NCBI GenBank assembly: GCA_044340485.1
Contig: JBIITN010000008.1
Coordinates: forward strand, 8,113-72,112
DNA from: UBA2093 sp044340485
GTDB lineage: Bacteria > Actinomycetota > Acidimicrobiia > Acidimicrobiales > Ilumatobacteraceae
Length of the DNA stretch: 64,000 nt
Direction: 5' to 3'
Shown here: piece by piece, positions 45,491 to 53,924 of the stretch
How the letters are laid out: every line of letters starts with the position of its first letter
How positions within the stretch are numbered: position 1 is the stretch's first letter
Notes under the pieces: model-generated
Databases searched by the model: none
Seen by the model: only the letters and a program-made list of their open reading frames with translations
What the model was told of the DNA's origin: nothing
Translations under genes and position numbers: made by a program

Positions 45491-45784
45491 ATGGGTCAAC
45501 GACTGTTGCAGCGCAAGTTGCACCAAACCAGCTCCCGACTTCGTGAGTTGCGCGAGGAACTGCGCATCGTTGACGACCAACTCGGCCAACTCGCTGCAGA
45601 TGCAGACGAGAAAGCGTTGCGTGCATTAGTTGCCGAAACCCCCGTTGCAGCCTTTGAGCACAGAGATGCACAGAAACACGCCGATGCAATGCAACGCCAT
45701 CACGACAAAGTGAAGGCATCTATTAATGAACTAGAACAGAAGATGGACGAGTTGCTCGACCGTCTGAATATGGGGATGTCATGA
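45491..45784 (+). CDS. Small coiled-coil protein of unknown function
   Basis: A 97-aa, strongly helical protein starting MGQRLLQRKLHQTSSRLREL. Heptad-like leucines run through LRELREELRIVDDQLGQL and again through INELEQKMDELLDRL, predicting two coiled-coil helices joined by an Ala/Glu-rich middle. No Shine-Dalgarno is visible. Its end overlaps the ANTAR regulator by four bases, so the two are coupled. A longer frame through the tRNA from 45389 is rejected. No family is recognised. Confidence 0.7.
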   Translation: MGQRLLQRKLHQTSSRLRELREELRIVDDQLGQLAADADEKALRALVAETPVAAFEHRDAQKHADAMQRHHDKVKASINELEQKMDELLDRLNMGMS

Positions 45785-46359
45785 CCACACGCGTAGTGAT
45801 TGCCGAAGACGAAGCAATCATTCGTCTCGACTTAAAAGAGACCTTGGAAGAAGAGGGATATGTCGTAGTTGGCGAAACGGGCCGTGGCGATAAAGCAGTA
45901 GATCTGGTGCGCGAGCATCGTCCTGACTTGGCAATTCTCGACATCAAGATGCCCGGCATGGATGGTCTAGAGGCTGCGCGCATTATCAACAAAGAGCGTC
46001 TGTGTGGGGTGCTTGTGCTGACGGCCTTTAGTCAACGCGAAGTGATTGAAGAAGCACGTGATGCGGGTGCGCTTGCGTATCTCGTGAAGCCTTTCCAAAA
46101 AAATGATCTCGTTCCGGCAATTGAAGTCGCGATCGCTCGATTTAACGAGATGCGCGCCTTGAATGGCGAAATTGAAGCACTTGGTGAACAGCTTGAAACG
46201 CGAAAGATCATCGATCGCGCCAAAGGTGTGCTCATGGACAAGCACGGAATGAACGAGTCTGATGCGTTTGGTTTCATTCAGCGATCAGCGATGAATCATC
46301 GCCTTACGATGAAAGATGTCGCCGACAAGATTGTGTCCGGGGCGATCGTTCCCGATTGA
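45781..46359 (+). CDS. pdtaR: Response regulator with ANTAR RNA-binding domain (PdtaR-like)
   Basis: A 192-aa protein. The receiver domain (1-120) has acidic residues EDE (9-11), phospho-acceptor Asp in LAILDIKMPGMDG (about 54-66) and Lys in YLVKPF (about 100-105). The ANTAR domain (about 130-190) reads RKIIDRAKGVLMDKHGMNES in two parts (IIDRAKGVLMDKHG and MNESDAFGFI). It should act by binding terminator-like RNA hairpins. As in mycobacteria it lies upstream of polA and rpsA. No histidine kinase is adjacent. Confidence 0.9.
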   Translation: MTTRVVIAEDEAIIRLDLKETLEEEGYVVVGETGRGDKAVDLVREHRPDLAILDIKMPGMDGLEAARIINKERLCGVLVLTAFSQREVIEEARDAGALAYLVKPFQKNDLVPAIEVAIARFNEMRALNGEIEALGEQLETRKIIDRAKGVLMDKHGMNESDAFGFIQRSAMNHRLTMKDVADKIVSGAIVPD

Positions 46360-46396
46360 ACAAGAACAACGGAATGAAAATGAATAGGGTCTTGTC

Positions 46397-49072
46397 ATGT
46401 TGATCATGGCCCTTGATGGAAACTCACTGGCGTATAGAGCGTTTTTCGCCTTGCCAGAAGACATGGCGACAAGCAGTGGTCAAACGACGAACGCCGTCTA
46501 TGGCTTTGCCACAATGCTCATTAACTTGGTGAAAGAACACAAGCCAGACGGTGTTGTAGTCGTGTTCGACCGACCGGAACCCACATTTCGTCACAAGGCA
46601 AATCCGGAGTACAAAGCTCAGCGCGAGAAGGCTCCCGATACTTTGTTTCAACAGCTAGGTCTCATTCGAGAGTTTCTTGATGCCGCGGGCATTCGCTGGA
46701 TTGAACAAGCTGGATTCGAAGGTGACGACATCATCGCCACCATTGCAGATCATTCCTTAAGCAATGGAAATCAACTCCTCATCGTCACCGGTGACCGAGA
46801 CAGTTATCAATTGGTTCGTGATCCCAACATCCGCGTGTTGTACAACAAGCGCGGTGTGAGTGATTATGCGATCTATGACGAAGCGGGAATTAAAGAGCGC
46901 ACTGGCGTGACGCCGCATCAGTATCCCGACTATGCCGCGTTGCGTGGCGACCCAAGTGACAACTTGGCTGGTATCCCCGGCGTCGGCGAAAAGACCGCAG
47001 CAAAACTAATCACTCAATACGGCGACATTGCAAATGTCATTGCTCATGTCGAGGAACAGACTCCGAAATTACGTGCATCGCTAATTGAACACGGTGAACG
47101 CGTCATGAAAAACGCTGAGATCATGGTGCTGCGATCGGACGTCCCTGTCGATGTTCGCATCACAGAACTTGCACCTATTCCGAATCTTGATGCGGTGAAA
47201 CGCTTCTTTGACTTCTGTGAATTTTCCAACATGTTCAAACGTTTCAATGATGCGGCGTCGTTACTGAAGTGGGAATCATCAGGCACCGCCGTAGTCGAGT
47301 CGCATACAGCATCGGACGTGCCGATGGCACAGATGCAGGTGAGTGACGCAAAAGATGCAGATGTTGTCGCATTATTGAAACAAGACACTGTGGTGTTGGC
47401 ATCTGCATGGGAAGCAGAACCGGGGCGATCAGCACTGGTGGGTCTTGCGATTGTCAACGACATGGCAAGCGGCACTGTGTTGTGGTGTGATGCTCGCCTG
47501 TTGGATGACAAGAAAGTGGCGAGTGCGCTGACAGCGGCCACCGGAGTGATCACCCATGACGCCAAACCCCTCATGCGGTATCTGCTGGCTCGCGATATCG
47601 ACATCACCGGCTTAGTGCTCGACACTGCAATCGCGGCCTACCTTCTTGATGCATCGCAAAGTGACTTTTCATTGAACACCATCTCTCAGCGGTATTTAGG
47701 AGATGAACCAAGAGCTAGTCAAGAGTCGTCCGGTCAACTTGATTTTGGAGGCGAATCCACGGCGCAGGTACGAGAAGCAACGGCAGAGGCCGCTCTGTTT
47801 GTTGCACGGCTTACACCGATTCTTCAACAACAACTTGAAGAGATTCGCAATACAGATCTATATGACGATGTTGAAAATCCACTCGTGCGGGTGTTGGCGC
47901 GAATGGAACACGTCGGCATTGCTGTCGACATCACGGCGCTTCAGAACATTCGAGAGCATTTGAACGAGCAGGTCAACTCGTTGACGACGCAATTGCATCG
48001 CATTGCCGGCTCTACGTTCAATCTCAATTCGCCGGTGCAGTTGCGCAAGATCTTGTACGAAGATAAAGGTCTTACTCCGGGCAAGAAGACAAAAACGGGA
48101 TACAGCACCGATGCTGCAACTCTGGAAAAGTTGCATGATCAGTGGCCTGAATTTATTGGGCCATTACTGCGGTACCGCGAAGTGGAAAAACTTCGCTCTA
48201 CCTACGGTGAAGGACTCCTTGCAGAAGTGGCACATGATGGCCGCATTCATGCAACGTTTAATCAAACTGTCGCGCGCACTGGCCGCTTGAGTTCCGATCA
48301 TCCGAACTTGCACAACATCCCCGTGCGTTCCGATGAAGGCAAAGTGTTTCGTAGTGCATTCGTGCCACGCACAGGTTGGTCGCTACTCGTGGCTGATTAC
48401 AACCAGATTGAACTGCGATGTATCGCACACCTTGCACAAGACCCGGGACTTATTGGCGCATTCAAGGCCGGACAAGACATTCACACGGCAACAGCCGCGC
48501 AGGTGTTTGGCGTGAAGCCCAAAGACGTCAATCATGATCAACGCTCGAAAGCAAAGATGGTGTCGTACGGTCTTGCGTACGGGATGGAGGCGTATGGCCT
48601 CAGTCAACGACTGGGAATTGCAGTCGACGAAGCATCGGAGATCTTGAATTCATATTTCGCCGCGTTTCCTAATGTGCGTGCGTACATGGACAAGGCAATT
48701 GCAGATGCTCGCCACAAGGAATACACAGAAACATTGTTTGGACGACGTCGTCGTATTCCCGAGTTGCGTAGCGATAACTTCCGCGTGCGTCAAGCAGGAG
48801 AACGGCAAGCAATGAACGCCGCTATTCAAGGTTTGGCTGCAGACATTTTCAAAATCGCGTTGGTGCGACTTGATAAAGACCTCAGCGAGGCCAACTACAC
48901 TGCGCGCATTGTGTTGCAAGTGCACGATGAAGTTGTGTTGGAAGTTCCAAAAGAAGAACACGACAAGGTTGAACAACTGGTGTTAGACGTGATGCACCAG
49001 GCAGCCGAATTAGATGTGCCACTCGAAGTGAATTTGGCATGGGGCGCCACGTGGGCAGACGCTAAAGGATGA
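46397..49072 (+). CDS. polA: DNA polymerase I, proofreading site apparently lost
   Basis: An 891-aa polymerase. The 5' nuclease domain (1-290) has DGNSLAYRAFFALP split as DGNSLAYRAF and FALP, FEGDDIIATI and GVGEKTAAKL. The middle domain (about 310-490) lacks the DEDD acidic residues; the expected NAKFD-type site reads HDAKPLMRYLL. The polymerase domain has motif A DYNQIELR (about 672-679), motif B RSKAKMVSYGLAYGMEAYG (split RSKAKMVSYGL and AYGMEAYG) and motif C VHDEVVLE (about 846-853). This matches many actinobacterial PolA enzymes without 3'-5' exonuclease. Confidence 0.95.
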   Translation: MLIMALDGNSLAYRAFFALPEDMATSSGQTTNAVYGFATMLINLVKEHKPDGVVVVFDRPEPTFRHKANPEYKAQREKAPDTLFQQLGLIREFLDAAGIRWIEQAGFEGDDIIATIADHSLSNGNQLLIVTGDRDSYQLVRDPNIRVLYNKRGVSDYAIYDEAGIKERTGVTPHQYPDYAALRGDPSDNLAGIPGVGEKTAAKLITQYGDIANVIAHVEEQTPKLRASLIEHGERVMKNAEIMVLRSDVPVDVRITELAPIPNLDAVKRFFDFCEFSNMFKRFNDAASLLKWESSGTAVVESHTASDVPMAQMQVSDAKDADVVALLKQDTVVLASAWEAEPGRSALVGLAIVNDMASGTVLWCDARLLDDKKVASALTAATGVITHDAKPLMRYLLARDIDITGLVLDTAIAAYLLDASQSDFSLNTISQRYLGDEPRASQESSGQLDFGGESTAQVREATAEAALFVARLTPILQQQLEEIRNTDLYDDVENPLVRVLARMEHVGIAVDITALQNIREHLNEQVNSLTTQLHRIAGSTFNLNSPVQLRKILYEDKGLTPGKKTKTGYSTDAATLEKLHDQWPEFIGPLLRYREVEKLRSTYGEGLLAEVAHDGRIHATFNQTVARTGRLSSDHPNLHNIPVRSDEGKVFRSAFVPRTGWSLLVADYNQIELRCIAHLAQDPGLIGAFKAGQDIHTATAAQVFGVKPKDVNHDQRSKAKMVSYGLAYGMEAYGLSQRLGIAVDEASEILNSYFAAFPNVRAYMDKAIADARHKEYTETLFGRRRRIPELRSDNFRVRQAGERQAMNAAIQGLAADIFKIALVRLDKDLSEANYTARIVLQVHDEVVLEVPKEEHDKVEQLVLDVMHQAAELDVPLEVNLAWGATWADAKG

Positions 49073-49076
49073 GTGT

Positions 49077-49805
49077 ATGACACGTCATTGGTTCGAACCA
49101 ATCGCAGATCATCTTGGGAAGACCTATCTGCGGTATTCGTTCACCAAGGGCACGCGACAAGAAGTAGATGCGCTGATCGATTGGTTGCAATTGTCTCCCG
49201 GTTCGCGCGTTCTCGATGTCGGTTGCGGGCCGGGGCGTCACGCGCACGAACTTGCTCGTCGCGGTGTCATTGTTCATGGAGTGGATGTCAGCGAGACATT
49301 CATTGCGATTGCGCGGGAGAACGCCCCTGATGGCGCAACGTTTGAACATGTGGACGCTCGCGAGATGACATACGCAGCTGAGTTCGATGCGGTGATCTGT
49401 TTGTGTCAGGGAGCTTTTGGATTAATGACAGCTGACGGCGATGATCAGACCATTTTTTCGCTCATGGCGAAGGCTCTTGTGCCTGGCGGTCGCATTGCAA
49501 TGTCAGCATTTAGCGCTTACTTCGCGGTGAAATACCATGAGGAGGCCCAGTTCGACGCCGCAATTGGCGTGAGTCATGAAGTAACAGAAGTGAAGAACGA
49601 GGCAGGGGAGTCGCGCAACGTTGACCTATGGACCGGTTGTTATACGCCACGCGAATTACGCCTGATGTGTGAGCGAGTCGGACTTCAGGTCACAGCGATC
49701 TACAGCGTGGAACCTGGCCGGTACGTGAGTGACCCGCCCACAGTGGAAACTCCCGAATTTCTCCTGATAGCGTCTACACCGCTCACCCGTGGGGTGAGTG
49801 TCTGA
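49077..49805 (+). CDS. Class I SAM-dependent methyltransferase, substrate unknown
   Basis: A 242-aa enzyme. The SAM loop is VLDVGCGPGRHAHELARRG split as VLDVGCGPGRH and AHELARRG (about residues 41-59), the ribose acidic residue is in VHGVDVSE (about 65-72), and motif II is FDAVICLCQGAFG (about 101-113). It starts five bases after polA, likely in the same transcript. No substrate-specific signature is recognised. Confidence 0.82.
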   Translation: MTRHWFEPIADHLGKTYLRYSFTKGTRQEVDALIDWLQLSPGSRVLDVGCGPGRHAHELARRGVIVHGVDVSETFIAIARENAPDGATFEHVDAREMTYAAEFDAVICLCQGAFGLMTADGDDQTIFSLMAKALVPGGRIAMSAFSAYFAVKYHEEAQFDAAIGVSHEVTEVKNEAGESRNVDLWTGCYTPRELRLMCERVGLQVTAIYSVEPGRYVSDPPTVETPEFLLIASTPLTRGVSV

Positions 49806-49908
49806 TTTTCTGACACTCGTGTGTGCGGCTCATGTATGCCGATCATGTACGTAGCGATAGTTGATTAGGCGTCATCGATTCCTTATCCATTCCGAAAGAA
49901 CAACCGTC

Positions 49909-51237
49909 TTGTCCGATACCACTGTCTCCTCTGCAACATCCACCGCCGCTATGGGCTCCTTCGATGCAGAGGGCAATTACACACCACGCGTCATCACCGA
50001 ACGCGATCTACCCACGTCATTTGCCGATGCAATCGAAGGCACAATGGTCGACTTCAAAGAAGGACAGCTTGTCACTGGCACTGTCGTAAAGATTGACCGC
50101 GACGAAGTTCTCTTGGAATACGGTGCAAAGAGTGAAGGTGTTATTCCTTCACGCGAGTTGGCGATCAAGAATGATGTTGACCCCAACGAGATTGTGAAGT
50201 TGGGCGAGCAAATTGAAGCTCTCATCTTGACTCTCGAAGACAAAGAGGGTCGTCCGATTTTGTCAAAGAAGCGCGCTCAGTACGAGAAGGCGTGGGGCGA
50301 GATCGAAAAGAAAAAAGAAGAAGATGGCATCGTTCGTGGAACTGTCATCGAAGTGGTCAAGGGTGGACTCATTGTTGACATCGGACTGCGCGGATTTCTT
50401 CCTGCATCACTCGTTGAGTTGCGTCGTGTTCGCGACCTCACTCCGTACATCGGCAAAGTTCTCGATGCAAAGATCATCGAGCTCGACCGCAATCGCAACA
50501 ACGTGGTGTTGTCGCGTCGTGGATTCCTCGAAGAGACACAGAAGGAAGCTCGCGATGAGTTCCTCGTCAACTTGAAGCCAGGTGAAATTCGCGATGGTGT
50601 TGTGTCGTCTGTTGTTGCATTCGGTGCCTTCGTAGATCTTGGTGGCATGGACGGACTCATTCACGTGTCCGAGTTGTCCTGGAAGCATGTCGATCATCCG
50701 TCTGCAATTGTGCAAGTGGGTGACCCTGTCACTGTTCAAGTGTTAGAAGTCGACATGAGTCGTGAACGCATTAGTTTGTCGTTGAAGGCAACACAACAAG
50801 ATCCGTGGCAAGAGTTTGCCAGCGGTCACGAAGTGGGTCAGTTGGTCTACGGTCGCGTTACTAAGCTCGTGCCGTTTGGTGCCTTCGTCCAGGTTGGCGA
50901 CGGTATCGAAGGTCTCGTGCACATCTCGGAAATGTCAGCACACCACGTTGATGCTCCCGAGCAGGTAGTGACACCGGGTGAAGAGTTGTGGGTCAAGATC
51001 ATCGATCTTGATCTTGCGCGTCGTCGTATCTCAATCTCCATCAAGCAAGCTGCCGAAGGTGGCGAGTTGGCTGCTGAGTATCAGGGTCAGTTCCAGATGG
51101 ACGAACACGGTAACTGGGTTGGCGGAGACGATTCAGAGCGTGAAGCAGCGTGGGCTGAGTACTACCAAGAACTTGGTGAAGGTGCACCAAAGCCTGAAGA
51201 GCCAGCAGCTGAAGCTGGCGCTACCGACAACGCCTGA
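49909..51237 (+). CDS. rpsA: 30S ribosomal protein S1
   Basis: A 442-aa protein with four S1 RNA-binding repeats. Typical repeat starts are EGQLVTGTVVKID, GIVRGTVIEVVKGGLIVDI (split GIVRGTVIEV and VKGGLIVDI), GEIRDGVVSSVVAFGAFVDL (split) and VGQLVYGRVTKLVPFGAFVQ. The last 45 residues are acidic. TTG at 49909 with GAAAGAA upstream is the favoured start; TTG 49861 and ATG 49951 are alternatives. The 103-base gap before it (49806-49908) probably holds its promoter. coaE follows after 12 bases. Confidence 0.92.
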   Translation: MSDTTVSSATSTAAMGSFDAEGNYTPRVITERDLPTSFADAIEGTMVDFKEGQLVTGTVVKIDRDEVLLEYGAKSEGVIPSRELAIKNDVDPNEIVKLGEQIEALILTLEDKEGRPILSKKRAQYEKAWGEIEKKKEEDGIVRGTVIEVVKGGLIVDIGLRGFLPASLVELRRVRDLTPYIGKVLDAKIIELDRNRNNVVLSRRGFLEETQKEARDEFLVNLKPGEIRDGVVSSVVAFGAFVDLGGMDGLIHVSELSWKHVDHPSAIVQVGDPVTVQVLEVDMSRERISLSLKATQQDPWQEFASGHEVGQLVYGRVTKLVPFGAFVQVGDGIEGLVHISEMSAHHVDAPEQVVTPGEELWVKIIDLDLARRRISISIKQAAEGGELAAEYQGQFQMDEHGNWVGGDDSEREAAWAEYYQELGEGAPKPEEPAAEAGATDNA

Positions 51238-51249
51238 TATTTTCGCCAG

Positions 51250-51870
51250 ATGATCCTGCTTGGGTTGACTGGGGGCATCGGTTCCGGAAAGACCGTGGTG
51301 TCATCGATGCTCGCCGAACGTGGTGCAATCATCATTGACGCCGATGCGGTGGTGAAAGAACTGCAGGCTCCTGGACAGCCGCTGCTGCAAGAACTTGCTG
51401 ACGCATTCGGTGATTCGATTATCACAGCAGACGGAAGTCTTGATCGCGGCGCGCTTGCAAATATTGCATTTAATGACAAAGACGCACTCGCGCGCCTCAA
51501 CAAGATTGTGCATCCTGCCGTCGGTAAGGAAATGGATCGTCGTTTGAATGAACAACGTGACACCGACAACATCGTGGTGCTTGATATCCCATTGCTTGCC
51601 GAAAATCCACGTAAGGGGTTGAGTGGAGTGATTGTGGTTGATGTACCAGTCGAGACAGCGGTTGCACGTTTAGTGGAGTTCCGCAACATGGACGAAGCTG
51701 ACGCGCGTGCTCGTATTGCCCATCAGGCCAGTAGAGAAAAGCGTCTCGCGATTGCCGATATGGTGGTGGAGAATTCGGGAACCCTCGACGATCTATCGCG
51801 GCGCGTTGACGAGGTATGGGCATGGGCGCATACTTTGCCTCCAGCGGCGCAAGATGCTGGCGGACGGTAG
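51250..51870 (+). CDS. coaE: Dephospho-CoA kinase
   Basis: A 206-aa P-loop kinase for the last step of coenzyme A synthesis. The P-loop is GLTGGIGSGKT (about residues 4-14), the substrate Asp is in GAIIIDADAVVKEL (about 26-39) and the lid has RNMDEADARARIAHQ (about 141-155). Conserved rpsA-coaE-uvrB order is as in mycobacteria. Confidence 0.94.
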   Translation: MILLGLTGGIGSGKTVVSSMLAERGAIIIDADAVVKELQAPGQPLLQELADAFGDSIITADGSLDRGALANIAFNDKDALARLNKIVHPAVGKEMDRRLNEQRDTDNIVVLDIPLLAENPRKGLSGVIVVDVPVETAVARLVEFRNMDEADARARIAHQASREKRLAIADMVVENSGTLDDLSRRVDEVWAWAHTLPPAAQDAGGR

Positions 51871-51885
51871 CGGTACGCTTCGCAC

Positions 51886-53904
51886 GTGCAGTCCTTTGTT
51901 GTTGAGTCCGATTACACACCGGCGGGCGACCAACCACAGGCGATCGAACAATTAGCCGCTGGTATCGAAGCGGGTGAGCGTTTTCAGACACTGCTCGGCA
52001 TTACTGGTTCCGGAAAATCGGCCACCATCGCATGGACTATCGAGAAGGTGCAACGGCCAGCATTGATTCTGGCACCGAACAAAAGCCTCGCTGCGCAGCT
52101 CGCGCAGGAGATGCGCGAATTCTTCCCCCACAATCGGGTGGAGTATTTCGTGAGTTATTACGACTACTACCAGCCCGAGGCCTACATTCCCTCTAGCGAT
52201 ACATACATCGAGAAGGACTCATCTATCAACGACGAGATTGATCGCTTACGCCACTCGGCAACTGCTGCGTTATTAACACGTCGAGACACCATTGTTGTGG
52301 CGAGCGTGTCGTGTATTTACGGTATGGGTGACCCCGCCGAATATCGTGGACAATTGCTCGAGTTGCACACGGGTGTTGATTACGACCAGCGAAGCATCTT
52401 GCGCCGTCTTGTTGATCTGCAGTACGACCGCAACGACATGACACTTGGTCGCGGACATTTCCGAGTGCGTGGGGACACCGTAGAAGTACATCCTGCATAC
52501 GAAGAACATGTGGTGCGCATCGAGATGTTTGGAGACACGGTCGATCGCATCACCACCATAGATCCACTAACGGGCGAGACTCTGCGCGAATTCAGCGAGA
52601 TCATCGTTTTTCCAGCGACTCACTATGTAGCCGGCGAAGAACGTATGCGTAAAGCAATGGTGAGAATTGAAAAGGAATTGCAGGAGCGTCTCGCGTTATT
52701 TAAACAGGAAGGCAAATTGCTTGAGGCCCAACGTCTGCAGATGCGTACGCAGTACGACCTTGAGATGATTCAAGAGATGGGCTATTGCAATGGCATCGAG
52801 AACTACTCAATGCACATCGATGGACGTCAACCGGGCGAACCCCCGTTTACGTTGTTGGATTACTTTCCAGACGACTATCTATTAATTATCGATGAAAGCC
52901 ACATCACGGTTCCGCAGTTACACGCCCAATACGAAGGTGATCGCAGTCGTAAAAATACATTGGTGGAGCACGGTTTTCGTTTGCCCAGTGCACGCGACAA
53001 CAGACCATTGCGCTTTGAAGAGACAATGGAACGCATCAATCAGTGTGTGTTTATGTCGGCAACCCCAGCACAGTTTGAGTTAAAAAACAGCCAGCGCATA
53101 GTGGAGCAGATTGTGCGTCCCACAGGACTTGTTGACCCTGACGTCATCGTGAAGCCCACGAAGGGCCAAATCGATGACCTGATAGAGATGATCCGCGATC
53201 GCATCTCGCGGGAGGACCGTGTTTTGGTCACCACGTTGACGAAGAAGATGGCAGAAGATCTCACTGAGTACCTGCTTGAACAAGGACTTCGGGTGAACTA
53301 TCTGCACTCAAACATCGACACATTGCAGCGCATCGAGATTTTGCGAGCACTACGTTTAGGCGAGTTCGACGTGTTGGTGGGGATCAACTTGCTGAGAGAA
53401 GGTCTCGACTTGCCAGAAGTGTCACTTGTTGCGATCCTCGATGCCGACAAAGAAGGATTTCTTCGCAGTGAGACATCGCTTATTCAAACCATTGGTCGTG
53501 CGGCACGAAATGTGGACGGCCAAGTGGTGATGTATGCCGACAAGGTGACGCCATCAATGGAGCGTGCTATTTCTGAAACCAAACGCCGTCGCGAGATGCA
53601 GATTGCCTACAACCTTGAACACGGAATTAATCCACAGACCATCCGCAAGGCAGTGGGCGACATTTTGTCCCTTCTTCGTCCCGATAATTCGGCTCCGATG
53701 CCTGGCAAGGGACAACGCCGCAACAGAGAACGCGAGAAGGTGGCACGCGAGTTGAAGACGCTGCCTCAACAAGAGATCGGCCGTCTTATCCAGACACTCG
53801 AAGAAGAAATGCACGAGGCAGCCAAGGACATGAAGTTTGAGTACGCGGCCCGTTTACGTGACGAGATACGTGACTTGCGGCGCGAACTTCGTGACGCGGG
53901 TTGA
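51886..53904 (+). CDS. uvrB: Excinuclease ABC subunit B
   Basis: A 672-aa damage-verification helicase. Walker A is GITGSGKS (about 38-45), and the beta-hairpin is YYDYYQPEAYIP (about 92-103). The DEAD-type box is IIDESH (about 334-339). Motif VI lies in QTIGRAARN. The C-terminal UVR domain that contacts UvrC reads IQTLEEEMHEAAKDMKFEYA (about 632-651). GTG start. Confidence 0.96.
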   Translation: MQSFVVESDYTPAGDQPQAIEQLAAGIEAGERFQTLLGITGSGKSATIAWTIEKVQRPALILAPNKSLAAQLAQEMREFFPHNRVEYFVSYYDYYQPEAYIPSSDTYIEKDSSINDEIDRLRHSATAALLTRRDTIVVASVSCIYGMGDPAEYRGQLLELHTGVDYDQRSILRRLVDLQYDRNDMTLGRGHFRVRGDTVEVHPAYEEHVVRIEMFGDTVDRITTIDPLTGETLREFSEIIVFPATHYVAGEERMRKAMVRIEKELQERLALFKQEGKLLEAQRLQMRTQYDLEMIQEMGYCNGIENYSMHIDGRQPGEPPFTLLDYFPDDYLLIIDESHITVPQLHAQYEGDRSRKNTLVEHGFRLPSARDNRPLRFEETMERINQCVFMSATPAQFELKNSQRIVEQIVRPTGLVDPDVIVKPTKGQIDDLIEMIRDRISREDRVLVTTLTKKMAEDLTEYLLEQGLRVNYLHSNIDTLQRIEILRALRLGEFDVLVGINLLREGLDLPEVSLVAILDADKEGFLRSETSLIQTIGRAARNVDGQVVMYADKVTPSMERAISETKRRREMQIAYNLEHGINPQTIRKAVGDILSLLRPDNSAPMPGKGQRRNREREKVARELKTLPQQEIGRLIQTLEEEMHEAAKDMKFEYAARLRDEIRDLRRELRDAG

Positions 53905-53924
53905 GCCATCGGTAACCTTCCAAC

